39,987 nucleotides of DNA from JANRKT01 sp033763355 (GCA_033763355.1 JANRKT010000357.1:1-39987), one strand, 5' to 3'; positions 25,515-34,450 are shown, counted from the stretch's first letter. Notes: generated by a model from the letters alone, not told the origin. Program-made: numbers and translations.

Positions 25515-26267
25515 TCAGTTTTTTGATTGGTTGCTCCACCATTGTTCAAAGTTGATGGTTCCCAATTCTGCCGGACCGGCTGGTACCAGTGCGGTATGAC
25601 TGACTTCTCCACCGAAATATTCCGGCCTGCCGTTGGCCACTACTTTACGGGGATCATTTGAATGCTGCAGGTAGCGGGTAACAATTTCATACATCTCAAA
25701 GCGTTCCGGGCCTGCTATTTCTGTTCTTCCGTTTATGGGAGTTGCAAGCGCATACTTAGCTACAAAAGCGGCAACATCATCTGAAGCAATTGGCTGGAAC
25801 TTTACATCCGAAAGATGTATTTCGTTCCCCCCGGTAGCCTGATCGGCAATGCCTTTCAGAAATTCTAAAAATTGCGTGCTGCGGATAATGGTGTAAGGAA
25901 CTCCCGATTGTTTGATCAAACTTTCCTGCGCCAGCTTGGCCCGCATGTAGGGAATGTTTTGCATGATATCAACACCAACAATGGAAAGCGCCACATGATG
26001 TTTTACACCAGCTGTTATCTCAGCGCCCAATAAATTGCGGCCAGATGTTTGAAAAAAATCCATTACTGCTTTTTCTTCGAACGATGGCGAGTTGGCAAGG
26101 TCAACTACAACTTCCGTTTCCTTAAGCGCTTCTGCTAATCCTTCACCTGTGATGGTATTGATACCAGTGTTCGGCGAAGCAGCAATCACTTCGTGTCCCT
26201 TTTGACGAAGTTGCTCAACCACTTTACTTCCGATGAGGCCAGTACCTCCGATGACTACTATTTTCAT
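25515..26267 (-). CDS. NmrA-like NAD(P)-binding oxidoreductase (atypical SDR)
   Basis: A 250-residue Rossmann-fold protein. The nucleotide motif is GGTGLIG at residues 7-13 with a GHEVIAAS strand after it. The downstream pattern VVDLANSPSFE, then HHVALSIVGVD, YMRAKLAQESLIKQSGVPYTIIRST and FQPIASDDVAAFVA, matches the NmrA/atypical SDR group that either reduces quinone-like substrates or senses NAD(P). The active-site YxxxK appears as Y-M-R-A-K. The gene has a well-placed -24/-12 promoter match 39-55 bp upstream of the ATG and sits just downstream of a sigma-54 activator gene on the same strand, so it is the best candidate target of that regulator. Confidence 0.8.
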   Translation of the reverse strand: MKIVVIGGTGLIGSKVVEQLRQKGHEVIAASPNTGINTITGEGLAEALKETEVVVDLANSPSFEEKAVMDFFQTSGRNLLGAEITAGVKHHVALSIVGVDIMQNIPYMRAKLAQESLIKQSGVPYTIIRSTQFLEFLKGIADQATGGNEIHLSDVKFQPIASDDVAAFVAKYALATPINGRTEIAGPERFEMYEIVTRYLQHSNDPRKVVANGRPEYFGGEVSHTALVPAGPAELGTINFEQWWSNQSKN

Positions 26268-26305
26268 AATTTGATTTTTAATTTTGTTTGTTTGGTAGCA
26301 TTAAA

Positions 26306-26322
26306 GGCCAACCCAATGCCAA
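26306..26322 (-). promoter_or_regulatory. Sigma-54 (-24/-12) promoter match for the NmrA-like gene
   Basis: On the minus strand 26322-26306 reads TTGGCATTGGGTTGGCC. The invariant GG and GC are separated by exactly 10 nt, with TTGGCA at -24 and a T before GGC at -12 in place of TTGC. Predicted transcription would start near 26295, about 28 bp before the ATG at 26267. The upstream gene on the same strand encodes a sigma-54-dependent activator, which makes a chance match less likely. Confidence 0.55.
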
Positions 26323-26372
26323 ACATTCAAATTGCTGACAGCCAACGATGTGATGGAAAAAGGCCTTATTAT

Positions 26373-26394
26373 TTTTCACTGCATTTAGTGAAAA
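26373..26394. promoter_or_regulatory. 8-bp inverted repeat between the activator and NmrA-like genes
   Basis: TTTTCACT (26373-26380) and AGTGAAAA (26387-26394) are exact reverse complements with a 6-nt loop. A further TTTCACT follows at about 26405. The site is 50-70 bp upstream of the -24 element, the usual range for an enhancer-bound activator, and also about 55 bp after the activator stop. Either an activator-binding site or a terminator fits; both readings are inference. Confidence 0.4.
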
Positions 26395-26447
26395 CACTAA
26401 CTCTTTCACTTTATTAAGGGAAAAATGAGAGGAGATACCTGAAAAGA

Positions 26448-29400
26448 TTAGGAGGCAAAATAATCGCCTTTATTAATACCTAATTTTTTCATTTTGGAGT
26501 GTAAAGTATTACCGGGGATCTTCAATATTTCGGCAGCGCTGCCGGTACCGGAGATCTTGCCGGCACAACGCTTCAATGTTTCAATAATATAACTGCGTTC
26601 AACATCTTCAAGTGAACGGTTTAAAAGAAATGCTTCGCTTTTTTTATTGCCATCAGTACTTTCAGGTATAAACACATCATTCAGTTCACCATCGGTTGCC
26701 AGCAATATGCTCCGTTCAATCAAATGCTCGAGTTCTCTTACGTTGCCAGGCCATGTATAGCTGCGTAACTGCTGTAGCACCTTCGGAGAAACTATCCTGA
26801 TCTTGCGACCTGTATTCCTGCTATACTTAGAAATAAAAAAATGAGTAAGCGGTTCGATATCTTCGGCCCGGTTGCGCAATGGAGGAAGTTGAATAGGAAA
26901 TACATTCAAACGGAAATAAAGATCTGCACGAAAACGACCGGCTTTTACTTCATCTTCGAGAATCCGGTTAGTAGCAGCAATTAACCTTACATCTATCTTT
27001 ATTATTTGCTTGCCGCCCAATCTTTCCAGTTCACGTTCCTGTATAACACGTAACAATTTTGCTTGTGCTTCAAGCGGCAGTTCTCCTATCTCATCCAGGA
27101 ACAATGTGCTGTTATTAGCCAGCTCAAACTTACCAATGCGGCGATCAATAGCTCCTGTAAAAGCACCTCTTTCATGACCAAACAATTCACTTTCGATAAG
27201 ATTTGCTGGCAACGCAGCGCAATTGACCTTAACCATTAATTTATCTCTGCGTGGAGATGAATTGTGAACAGCCCTGGCAATAAGTTCCTTGCCCGTACCT
27301 GTTTCACCAGTCAGCAATACAGTAGTATTTGTTTCCGCTACAAGCGACATGAGGCGATATACTTTTTGCATTTCATCAGCGCTGCCAATGATATCCGTAA
27401 AATAAATTGTCTTGATTTGTTCTTTCAGGTAATCATTTTCTACTTCGAGTCCTTTCTTATAGGCTAATAGTTTTTCATTGGCTTGTATATTGTCAATAGC
27501 AATTGATATTTGAGCGCAGATACCATTCAGGAGCAGACTACTTAATCTGTCGGCAAGCATCCAGATAGTACCGATATTTTTATTGCCCATTCGCAACGGC
27601 AGGCCATACATATTTCTCAGGCCGGTCGTCTTCCACAATTTGGCGTAAAGGTTACCGCTTTTTAATTCTTCTTCTACATTAAACAAAATTCCATCCTGGC
27701 TGGCCAGCACTTGTGCCGTATAAGTTTCTTCAATAGTAATACGATCTTTCGCCATTTTATCGAAATCCACTTTTGCATTTGCTTTTTCAAACAGAGTTCT
27801 GTCAAACATAAACGGCAACAGGTGTTTGCCATCATCCTCAATCACACGGATCATGACAAATTGTGTATTCATTGTTTTGTTGAGTACCGTTGAAATAGCA
27901 TCCTGCAGGTCCTGTTTTGTTCTAACTCTGGTAATATCATGGCTAAACCCGATCAAAAAAGTTTGTTCCGCTTGTTTCCTGGCTATCTGCTCATTGGCCA
28001 GAATATTCGAAACGGCGACAGCCAATTGCGAACTGATAGCCTTTGCCAGATTGAGTTTCACTTGATGGCCTGCCTCGAGGTGAATTAGGACAGCGCCCAC
28101 ATTTTTTCCGCCGGCCCGCAAGGCATTTCCCAAAACCTGTTTGAGACCTACCTTTTTCCAGAGCCCTACATAGGCAGGCATCACGGGATCTTCAGCTATC
28201 GTTGATACGTCCCAGATAATCGGTTGTTCCGACTTCATCAAGCTATGGAATAGCTTGTCGCTTACAGGATACTTTTTCGTATATATTTCTGCGAATTCCG
28301 GAAGTGCAGTATAGGTGTTGTCGTGGTCGAGCATGAACACGCTGTAGGTAGCACCGTCGCCATCTATTTGCATTATTCCGAATCGGTGAATTGAAAGCAG
28401 TTTTTTGATCTTCGTATTGGCTACGTGTAGTAGATCGCTTCGGCTTCTGAGTGCCGCAATCTCATCGCTCAACTCGAGAAGTATTGATTTTTCTTCTTGG
28501 CGCCGCTCCAGTTCTTCAATTGACCTGACATTGGAAATGGCAATAGATATTTGCGCACAAATACCCTGCAGCAAAGGAACGTTGATCTCGTCAATGTCAA
28601 GCAACAATATGCCAAGATTGGTTTCCCCCGTGCGCAACCTCACTGCCACAAGGTTTTCAAAGCCCATCTTTTTCCAATAATCCAGGTAAGCCGCTTTAAT
28701 GCCGCGTTGTATTTCTTTTTCTACATTAAGTAATACAGGACTGGGGCTATTCAATACCCGATCTTGTATTCCATCGTTAATAGGATAACTGGAACTCAGA
28801 ATAGCATTTAATATTTTTGGATCAACCTCTCTTTCACCCATATCAAATACATAGGGGCTCATAGTAACATCATCATCATTGATCCTGCGGATAATATAGC
28901 CTCTTTTCTGATTCAATTTGCTTATGGAAGCACCAACAGCGCTGGCCAATTCTTCTTTTGTTCTTACCGTCGCAATCTCGCTACTGAAATCAAGAAGGAA
29001 GGACTTTTCTTTTTCTTTATTCTGTATCTCTTCGTTTTTAATAATATTGGATACAGCGCTTGATAACTGAGGTGCGATGCCCTTCATCAGGTTTCTGAAT
29101 TCTTTACTGAAACCTTCCGCATTATCGGTATAGGTATGAATAAAGCCCATTGGCTTCCCTTCCTTCATCAACTTGGTCATCATGATTTCTCTTACACCTC
29201 TTTCATAGTTGACACGGAGAAAAGCAGGCCTTCCGGGCAGGTCCATTATTTCTTCCAATACAAAAGAAACAGGTTCATCTGCTGCCAGTACCGCCTGGAT
29301 AAACGGTTCGTTCAACGAAAAATGAGAAAGCACCATTTCCTTGTAGCGTTCATGTGAGCGGATGGGCGAGCCTGTATTATCGAGGAGAAAAGGTATGTAG

Positions 29401-29654
29401 GTTTGTTCCTGGTCGTTAATGAGTGTAACGATAGAATGAGTAATGTGAAACAGCCCTTTGATCCGCTGTTTAAAAATAATGATCAGGTCGTTCTTATCCC
29501 TAACCCTGGTAATGTCATTGCTTAATGCCAGCAGAATATCTTTTTCTTTTTTGTAAGCATCAAGTTGCAGCCCAAGTGTACTAATTTTACTTTCATCTGG
29601 TGCAGCTTGCAGTTTACGCACTTGCTTTTTTTCTATATTTTCGGCTTTTTTCAA
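26448..29654 (-). CDS. Sigma-54-dependent activator with four tandem GAF modules
   Basis: A 1068-residue bacterial enhancer-binding protein. Four related sensory modules of about 165 residues follow each other (roughly 37-208, 216-378, 388-556 and 564-727). Each begins with a helix like EKDILLALSNDITRVRDKNDL and ends with a QIS-AISN-type helix, as in GAF domains. The AAA+ domain runs from about 756: Walker A GETGTGKE (783-790), GAFTGA (830-835) that contacts sigma-54, Walker B TLFLDEIGE (850-858), and arginine-finger region GRFRADLYFRLNVFP. A Fis-type helix-turn-helix closes the protein (about 1015-1060). There is no phosphoacceptor receiver domain, so ligand binding by the GAF modules is the likely signal. 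FhlA-like proteins usually have two; four is unusual. Confidence 0.9.
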   Translation of the reverse strand: MKKAENIEKKQVRKLQAAPDESKISTLGLQLDAYKKEKDILLALSNDITRVRDKNDLIIIFKQRIKGLFHITHSIVTLINDQEQTYIPFLLDNTGSPIRSHERYKEMVLSHFSLNEPFIQAVLAADEPVSFVLEEIMDLPGRPAFLRVNYERGVREIMMTKLMKEGKPMGFIHTYTDNAEGFSKEFRNLMKGIAPQLSSAVSNIIKNEEIQNKEKEKSFLLDFSSEIATVRTKEELASAVGASISKLNQKRGYIIRRINDDDVTMSPYVFDMGEREVDPKILNAILSSSYPINDGIQDRVLNSPSPVLLNVEKEIQRGIKAAYLDYWKKMGFENLVAVRLRTGETNLGILLLDIDEINVPLLQGICAQISIAISNVRSIEELERRQEEKSILLELSDEIAALRSRSDLLHVANTKIKKLLSIHRFGIMQIDGDGATYSVFMLDHDNTYTALPEFAEIYTKKYPVSDKLFHSLMKSEQPIIWDVSTIAEDPVMPAYVGLWKKVGLKQVLGNALRAGGKNVGAVLIHLEAGHQVKLNLAKAISSQLAVAVSNILANEQIARKQAEQTFLIGFSHDITRVRTKQDLQDAISTVLNKTMNTQFVMIRVIEDDGKHLLPFMFDRTLFEKANAKVDFDKMAKDRITIEETYTAQVLASQDGILFNVEEELKSGNLYAKLWKTTGLRNMYGLPLRMGNKNIGTIWMLADRLSSLLLNGICAQISIAIDNIQANEKLLAYKKGLEVENDYLKEQIKTIYFTDIIGSADEMQKVYRLMSLVAETNTTVLLTGETGTGKELIARAVHNSSPRRDKLMVKVNCAALPANLIESELFGHERGAFTGAIDRRIGKFELANNSTLFLDEIGELPLEAQAKLLRVIQERELERLGGKQIIKIDVRLIAATNRILEDEVKAGRFRADLYFRLNVFPIQLPPLRNRAEDIEPLTHFFISKYSRNTGRKIRIVSPKVLQQLRSYTWPGNVRELEHLIERSILLATDGELNDVFIPESTDGNKKSEAFLLNRSLEDVERSYIIETLKRCAGKISGTGSAAEILKIPGNTLHSKMKKLGINKGDYFAS

Positions 29655-30214
29655 TTGAATCGGGTTTAAAAGTTCCGATCATAAAATTATAGTAATTGAG
29701 GGCAATGGCTTCTTAAAGGGTTTTTGCAGATTAATATAGGAACTCAATACATACTTATTCGCTTTAAGTTGGCTTCCACTTTATTGTATAATTCTTCTTC
29801 ACAGACTTTATTTATGGTATGGCTTTGTCTCAAATTTACCAAATGTTATAGAAAAAAATATTCAAAAAGCCCTGGTTTTATCTGTAAATAAAGGTTTAGG
29901 CTTTTATAAGCTCCCCTGTTTTGATTGGCTTTATTGCTTAATTGTGATTGCATCAACTTGGCGAAGCTTGCACAAGAAGGGAAGTCCTTAATGAACTGGC
30001 TATAAAATTGAAAATAGTTTTTTTTCTTTTACGTAATGACTATATGATAATAATTTGATACCGTGTCAACCTCTTATTTCTTCAGAGAAATTGTCTACCG
30101 TCAGAGGCATACCATGTGAGTTTTGTCTGCTGAAATTTGGAAGTGTTTTTTGCTGCTGAAGCTCATAAGAATTCCGTCAGCTGGGTGGTGGGTGGGCTGT
30201 GCGTTGGCATTTAT
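29655..30214. other. A/T-rich region without a convincing gene
   Basis: This 560-bp stretch between the activator start and the right-hand repeat contains the activator promoter region but no reading frame I can support. It is rich in A/T, and short frames at its right end (from about 30123) look like noise inside the repeat zone. Confidence 0.4.
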
Positions 30215-30300
30215 AGCTCTTTGCAAGGTTGGCTTTGTGCCAGGGTTTTGTGTGCCTTATCCCGCCAATGGCGGGATGCTAAAAATAGCGTTGGGTCGGA
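30215..30300 (+). repeat. Structured repeat, right copy, with two hairpins
   Basis: The first 42 bp match the left copy at 20039-20082. Then follows a perfect hairpin, ATCCCGCC (30259-30266) with GGCGGGAT (30270-30277) around AAT, then a second small one, GCTA-AAAA-TAGC (30278-30289), and GCGTTGGGTCGG. The unit ends about 50 bp before the resumed toxin gene. The left copy lacks the central hairpins. GC-rich palindromes of this type resemble REP-like elements. Confidence 0.55.
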
Positions 30301-30352
30301 TCGGCAAAGTCATGGATGTTTGTATATGTGTAGCATGTTCAATAGGGTGACG

Positions 30353-30859
30353 TACAACAGCTTTTTGCCAGAAGTTTTTCAGGCAGCAGAGTTTATAAAT
30401 GCTGATGAAATTGCAAGAAGGTTATCGCCTTTGAACTCGGAAGGCGTTGCTTTTCAGGCACAGGTAAAATAATGCTGACAAGAATTAAAAGCCTTATAAA
30501 GAAAGATGTAAGTTTTGCATTTGAAACAACTTTATCTGGTTTAACTTATTTAAAACACATCCAGCATGCAAAATCATGGGGATATATAATTACACTGCTC
30601 TTTATTTATGTTAGCACTTTTGAGTTAGCTATAAACTGGGTTGCTGTCAGAGTGAGTAAAGGAGGACACAATATTCCTGCCGATGTAATTCAGCGAAGCT
30701 TTAAAAAAGGGATAAGAAACTTCCAGGCTTATACAAAAGGGGAGATGGCGGTATATATACGATAACTCGGGGTCGGAATATACACTGGCAGCCAAAAGCA
30801 TTGATGGACAAATTGAAATCTTTAACTTTAATGTTTATAAGAAAATCAGTGAAATATGA
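30353..30859 (+). pseudogene. 3' part of the split zeta-toxin-like gene, frameshifted
   Basis: Continues the fragment at 19807 in frame: TAC AAC AGC then FLPEVFQAAEFINADEIARRLSP, holding the NADEIA catalytic-Asp motif. A duplicated CA at about 30459-30462 breaks the frame just after VAFQA; removing it restores AGKIMLTRIKSL. The next part (about 30466-30740) reads KDVSFAFETTLSGLTYLK and GGHNIPADVI, both standard. A second shift near 30741 leads to the last frame, RWRYIYDNSGSEYTLAAKSI, ending at TGA 30857-30859. Two conserved arginines appear replaced (AINWV for the usual Arg, and QRSF). The gene cannot encode a working toxin in its present state. Confidence 0.8.
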
Positions 30860-31017
30860 GAACAACAAAGACGACGAAAGATTTAAGTGGCAGAATAAAA
30901 ATTGTCCTTGATAAAGCGATAGAGAGGGTTATAATTGAAACAAAAGCAAAAAAAGCTACCTCGTCATTTCAGATGAAGAAGGTGTTGTAAAAAAAAATGC
31001 CTGCAAAAGACCTGTAA
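30856..31017 (+). pseudogene. Small zeta-partner (antitoxin-like) gene, frameshifted
   Basis: Starts at ATG 30856, overlapping the toxin stop by four bases (ATGA), the layout of a coupled toxin/partner pair. The first frame encodes MRTTKTTKDLSGRIKIVLDK and continues to a stop at 30990 after only 44 residues. One base shift in an A-run near 30945 gives SYLVISDEEGVV, and a second shift in the A-run at about 30988-30997 gives MPAKDL and stop at 31017. The full joined product would be about 53 residues. Both shifts are in homopolymers, so sequencing error is possible here, unlike in the toxin. Confidence 0.55.
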
Positions 31018-31076
31018 CTGATTTTATGCTGATCCAAAATACTATTTAGAGATTAACTGTATTATTTGTCTTACCT

Positions 31077-34000
31077 ATGCAAATGAATTACAGCAGACTG
31101 CTCATTGTGTTTTTTCTGTTATTCATAAACAATTGCGCCATGGCCCAGGGTAAAGGCGTATGGATAATTGATAACCCCAATTCGTCTTTACTTGAAATAA
31201 GAAATGAAAACTTCGGAATAGTAATCCCCAAAGAAAAAAACTTTAATCTTAAAAACCCCAAAGAGGTACTTGCCCCCATCCAATCCATCATTTACCGAGA
31301 CGGGACATACAGTGATGATACCCCCAATTATCTTATCAGCGATGTGCCCCCGGTTTCTGTAAAAATTATTTTTGATGAAAAAACTGCGGAACGCTGTATT
31401 GTCAGGATCAGGTATCATTTCAACAAACCGCAATTTGTTTATAATAAGCAAACCTATAAGGGCGGCAATGCCGGCCCCGGGTACTATCAAACTACCATTA
31501 CACTGACAAAAACATCAAAATCTGCTTTAATTGAGGAAGATTCGGATTATGATGTGTATTACCAGGTAAAAATCAGCAAAGGATTAAATCCTGATAAAGC
31601 CAGGTACCGTGGCGCCGCTTCTGACAATGCAGCCAATGGTTATGAGCCAACGGGTATTGCTTACCGCCAGGAAAATGCAAGGGGCGCACCACTGGACGCA
31701 ACGGTTGATATCAAGTATGACCAGTTCAGGGTTTTTCCGTTCCTGAGTTTATGGGATGTTTCAGGCGGTGAATACAATACAGGCAGGTACTGGATGCTGT
31801 ATAACAGCAGGGGCAGTATCAATGGCAACCTGCTTGGTTTTTTCCAGGGCAGGCCATCAAAACTTATCGGTTCAAGGTTAATCGGGCCCCGGCTCATTGT
31901 TAATGCCCGAAACCAGCCGGGCAGTGACATAAGGGGAAATGAGGAAAGCCATATTGCTTTACAAATTGCAATGCTGCGCAGAAGCGCTGACAATAAATGG
32001 TACCCCCGTAAAAGGGCGCAGTGGTGCTTATACATCAGTACGATGAAGGATTTGCTGCCGCCGGATAAATTTCAGCCCATCGGCAGGGAAATGAATTATG
32101 TTTCAGGCCTTGCGTCGCGTATTGATGACTATGCAGTCAAACCGGCAAAAATGGTTCCCGCTTTTTATGACGGAAGTATTTATATACCTTCAAAAAATAT
32201 TCAGGTACTTATTGATAAGGTTAAAAAGAATGTTGATTTTTATAATTACCTGCTTAATGTTGATCCCGGCTTTAAATTTATTATGGATGCATGGCGTTTT
32301 CCCGATTCAGCGCAATCAGTTATAAAACAAATTATAAATTACGGGGAGCAGGTAAAAAAACAAATCAAAGAAGAAGATGGCATTCATTCTTTCTATCTTA
32401 AATATTGGATGGGCACAACATCTTTTAAAAAAATTGCCATTCAGGCTTCTTGTTTGTTTGCGGATAAAAATATTAAGATCAGTAACCCCGACAGGGAAAA
32501 GGTGCTTGCTGTACTGAGAATGATAGCAAGGATGGTTTGGGATGATGACAATGTTCCTTTTTTTGACAGTGCAGGCGTAAATTTCGGCACAGCCAATATG
32601 CCGTTTATGTACAAAAACAACGGGAGAAATTTTTTTGCATTGTTATTTGCAGGCGATCCTGAGTTTAAAGGCAGGGCTGCAAAAATTCTTAATGAAACAA
32701 GAGCCGATCTGAAAGGCGCTGTTTATAACAATGGTTCTTCTTTTGGCACACCGCACTACATACAACCCACTCTTGAACCGCTTTTATATACCATGCTTCA
32801 ATTAAAACAGTCAGGGGTAGGCGATTTATTTGCAGAACAAAAAACATTGCTTACAAAGTTTGTTGATTTTTATACGTCGTTGCTCGTGCCTCCTTCTGTA
32901 AGGTTCAGCGGATACCGTAAGCTGGTTTCTATAGGAGATGGTTCTGAAGAAAGCGCTGTAGTTTTTGCATTGCTGGCAGCCGGATGGGAAAACACCGACG
33001 CTGTATTATCATCAAAATTGTATTATGTTTTTCAAAACGGTGCACCAAGGGCGTCTGCATATGGCAGCATAGCACTGGCGGCTGACCTTTCAGGTAAATC
33101 AAATGCAGGCTACACATCTTCATCATCTAATTATACAGGGTATCTTTCTCATTTCCGCAATGCGGTAAATACAGAAAATGAAACTGCCTTATGGGTACTT
33201 AATGGTGATAAATATTTTGACCACCGGAATGATGACAGGGGTGAAATGATGATCTATGCCCTGAAGGCGCCACTTTCTTTAAGCCGCAGTTGCTTTTATT
33301 ACCCGTTTGCAAGAAGCGCCAATATCCGCAGTATGGTAATTCCTGAAACACTTTTCCCGCAGTGGAGCGGCCCGGCACAGCCGGTTACCGCCGAAGGAAC
33401 ATCAGGCGAAGTGTGGCAGAAAAGCGATCAGCTTGTTTTTGCAAAACTGGGCAACAGCGTCTTCTCCCACTCGGTTATTGAAAATGATAAAACAATATGG
33501 CACAGGAAAATTGTAATGGTTACAGTCAGGGATGATGAGCCAATATTTGTTTTTTATGACAGTTTAAATAATAATGCAGCCAATATATGGAGTATGATGT
33601 TTATGTCTGAAGGGCCTGTAATTACTCCCGCCGGAAGTATTACTCCTGCCGAAAAGATATATAATAACAATACGTTAAAGCAGCTCCCTGAAGCAACAGC
33701 GGAAAAAAAATTACAGGCAGGATTGAATCAATTTTCTTTTACAGGCCAGCAATGGTCAAAAAAATTTCATCCTGCCGGAGGCATCAACTGGGATTTTTAT
33801 ACCTATACCACATCATCCTCAGGGTTTATACTGGCGCAATGGACCAATACCTGGCAAAACACCGCCGAAACAAACGAATTTACTGCAACCAATGGCCGCC
33901 CTTACAGCGAAGCGCAGCAGATACTGAGATGGAAAAGTACAAAACCATTTATGGGTGTTTTACTCCCTTATGCCAAAGGCCGGAACCCCTATAACGGAAA

Positions 34001-34388
34001 AGTTAAAATGATTGGGCAAAGCCAGGTTTTAATTGATGCGGGAAGAGGTACATATGTGGTTTCACCACAACATTATTATTATAAAGAAACCGGCCTTGCT
34101 GTGCTGGGATCATTTACTTCATTGCCGGTTTCGGCTGATAACATAACAACATCCGGCGGAGAGGCAGAAATTGAGATAATGAACAACCGGGTTAAAGTAA
34201 GGGTACATGGTAATACAGGGCTAAGAAAAATAATATTTCCATTTTATTTAAAACCCGGTAAAAATTATCCTGGTGTGGCGGTAAAAAAATCAGCAAAAGG
34301 GATGCAGGTTGAAATTGGCTATAAAAGAAAATCTGCGGATTTGTTATCTTCAGAAAAGGGATATACAGAATACGTATGGGAAAGGTGA
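31077..34388 (+). CDS. Large secreted heparinase-II/III-like protein
   Basis: A 1103-residue protein with a signal peptide (hydrophobic 7-20, cut near CAMAQ). ATG 31077 or 31083 could start it. The middle (about 330-690) is helix-rich with a repeated-helix toroid feel, including GDGSEESAVVFALLAAGW. It is followed near 711-755 by FDHRNDDRGEMMIYALKAPLSLSR, similar to the start of the beta-sandwich region of heparinase II/III-type lyases, and then by a long beta-rich tail. Such proteins cut uronic-acid polysaccharides; the usual catalytic Tyr/His are not certain here. No SusC/SusD pair is next to it, so it is not a full polysaccharide locus. The fold call is moderate; the substrate is unknown. 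Confidence 0.55.
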   Translation: MQMNYSRLLIVFFLLFINNCAMAQGKGVWIIDNPNSSLLEIRNENFGIVIPKEKNFNLKNPKEVLAPIQSIIYRDGTYSDDTPNYLISDVPPVSVKIIFDEKTAERCIVRIRYHFNKPQFVYNKQTYKGGNAGPGYYQTTITLTKTSKSALIEEDSDYDVYYQVKISKGLNPDKARYRGAASDNAANGYEPTGIAYRQENARGAPLDATVDIKYDQFRVFPFLSLWDVSGGEYNTGRYWMLYNSRGSINGNLLGFFQGRPSKLIGSRLIGPRLIVNARNQPGSDIRGNEESHIALQIAMLRRSADNKWYPRKRAQWCLYISTMKDLLPPDKFQPIGREMNYVSGLASRIDDYAVKPAKMVPAFYDGSIYIPSKNIQVLIDKVKKNVDFYNYLLNVDPGFKFIMDAWRFPDSAQSVIKQIINYGEQVKKQIKEEDGIHSFYLKYWMGTTSFKKIAIQASCLFADKNIKISNPDREKVLAVLRMIARMVWDDDNVPFFDSAGVNFGTANMPFMYKNNGRNFFALLFAGDPEFKGRAAKILNETRADLKGAVYNNGSSFGTPHYIQPTLEPLLYTMLQLKQSGVGDLFAEQKTLLTKFVDFYTSLLVPPSVRFSGYRKLVSIGDGSEESAVVFALLAAGWENTDAVLSSKLYYVFQNGAPRASAYGSIALAADLSGKSNAGYTSSSSNYTGYLSHFRNAVNTENETALWVLNGDKYFDHRNDDRGEMMIYALKAPLSLSRSCFYYPFARSANIRSMVIPETLFPQWSGPAQPVTAEGTSGEVWQKSDQLVFAKLGNSVFSHSVIENDKTIWHRKIVMVTVRDDEPIFVFYDSLNNNAANIWSMMFMSEGPVITPAGSITPAEKIYNNNTLKQLPEATAEKKLQAGLNQFSFTGQQWSKKFHPAGGINWDFYTYTTSSSGFILAQWTNTWQNTAETNEFTATNGRPYSEAQQILRWKSTKPFMGVLLPYAKGRNPYNGKVKMIGQSQVLIDAGRGTYVVSPQHYYYKETGLAVLGSFTSLPVSADNITTSGGEAEIEIMNNRVKVRVHGNTGLRKIIFPFYLKPGKNYPGVAVKKSAKGMQVEIGYKRKSADLLSSEKGYTEYVWER

Positions 34389-34450
34389 TTTATCGCATCT
34401 GAAAAGGCGCTTCGTATAAAACCGGTATATAAAATTCCCCAACCACTATC

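Noticed and set aside
29968..29983. TTGGCGAAGCTTGCA, resembling a sigma-54 promoter on the + strand
   Set aside because: GG and GC are only 8 nt apart instead of 10; that spacing is strict, and no gene follows closely.
30123..30350. Short overlapping reading frames before the resumed toxin
   Set aside because: They lie across the structured repeat and share no family features.
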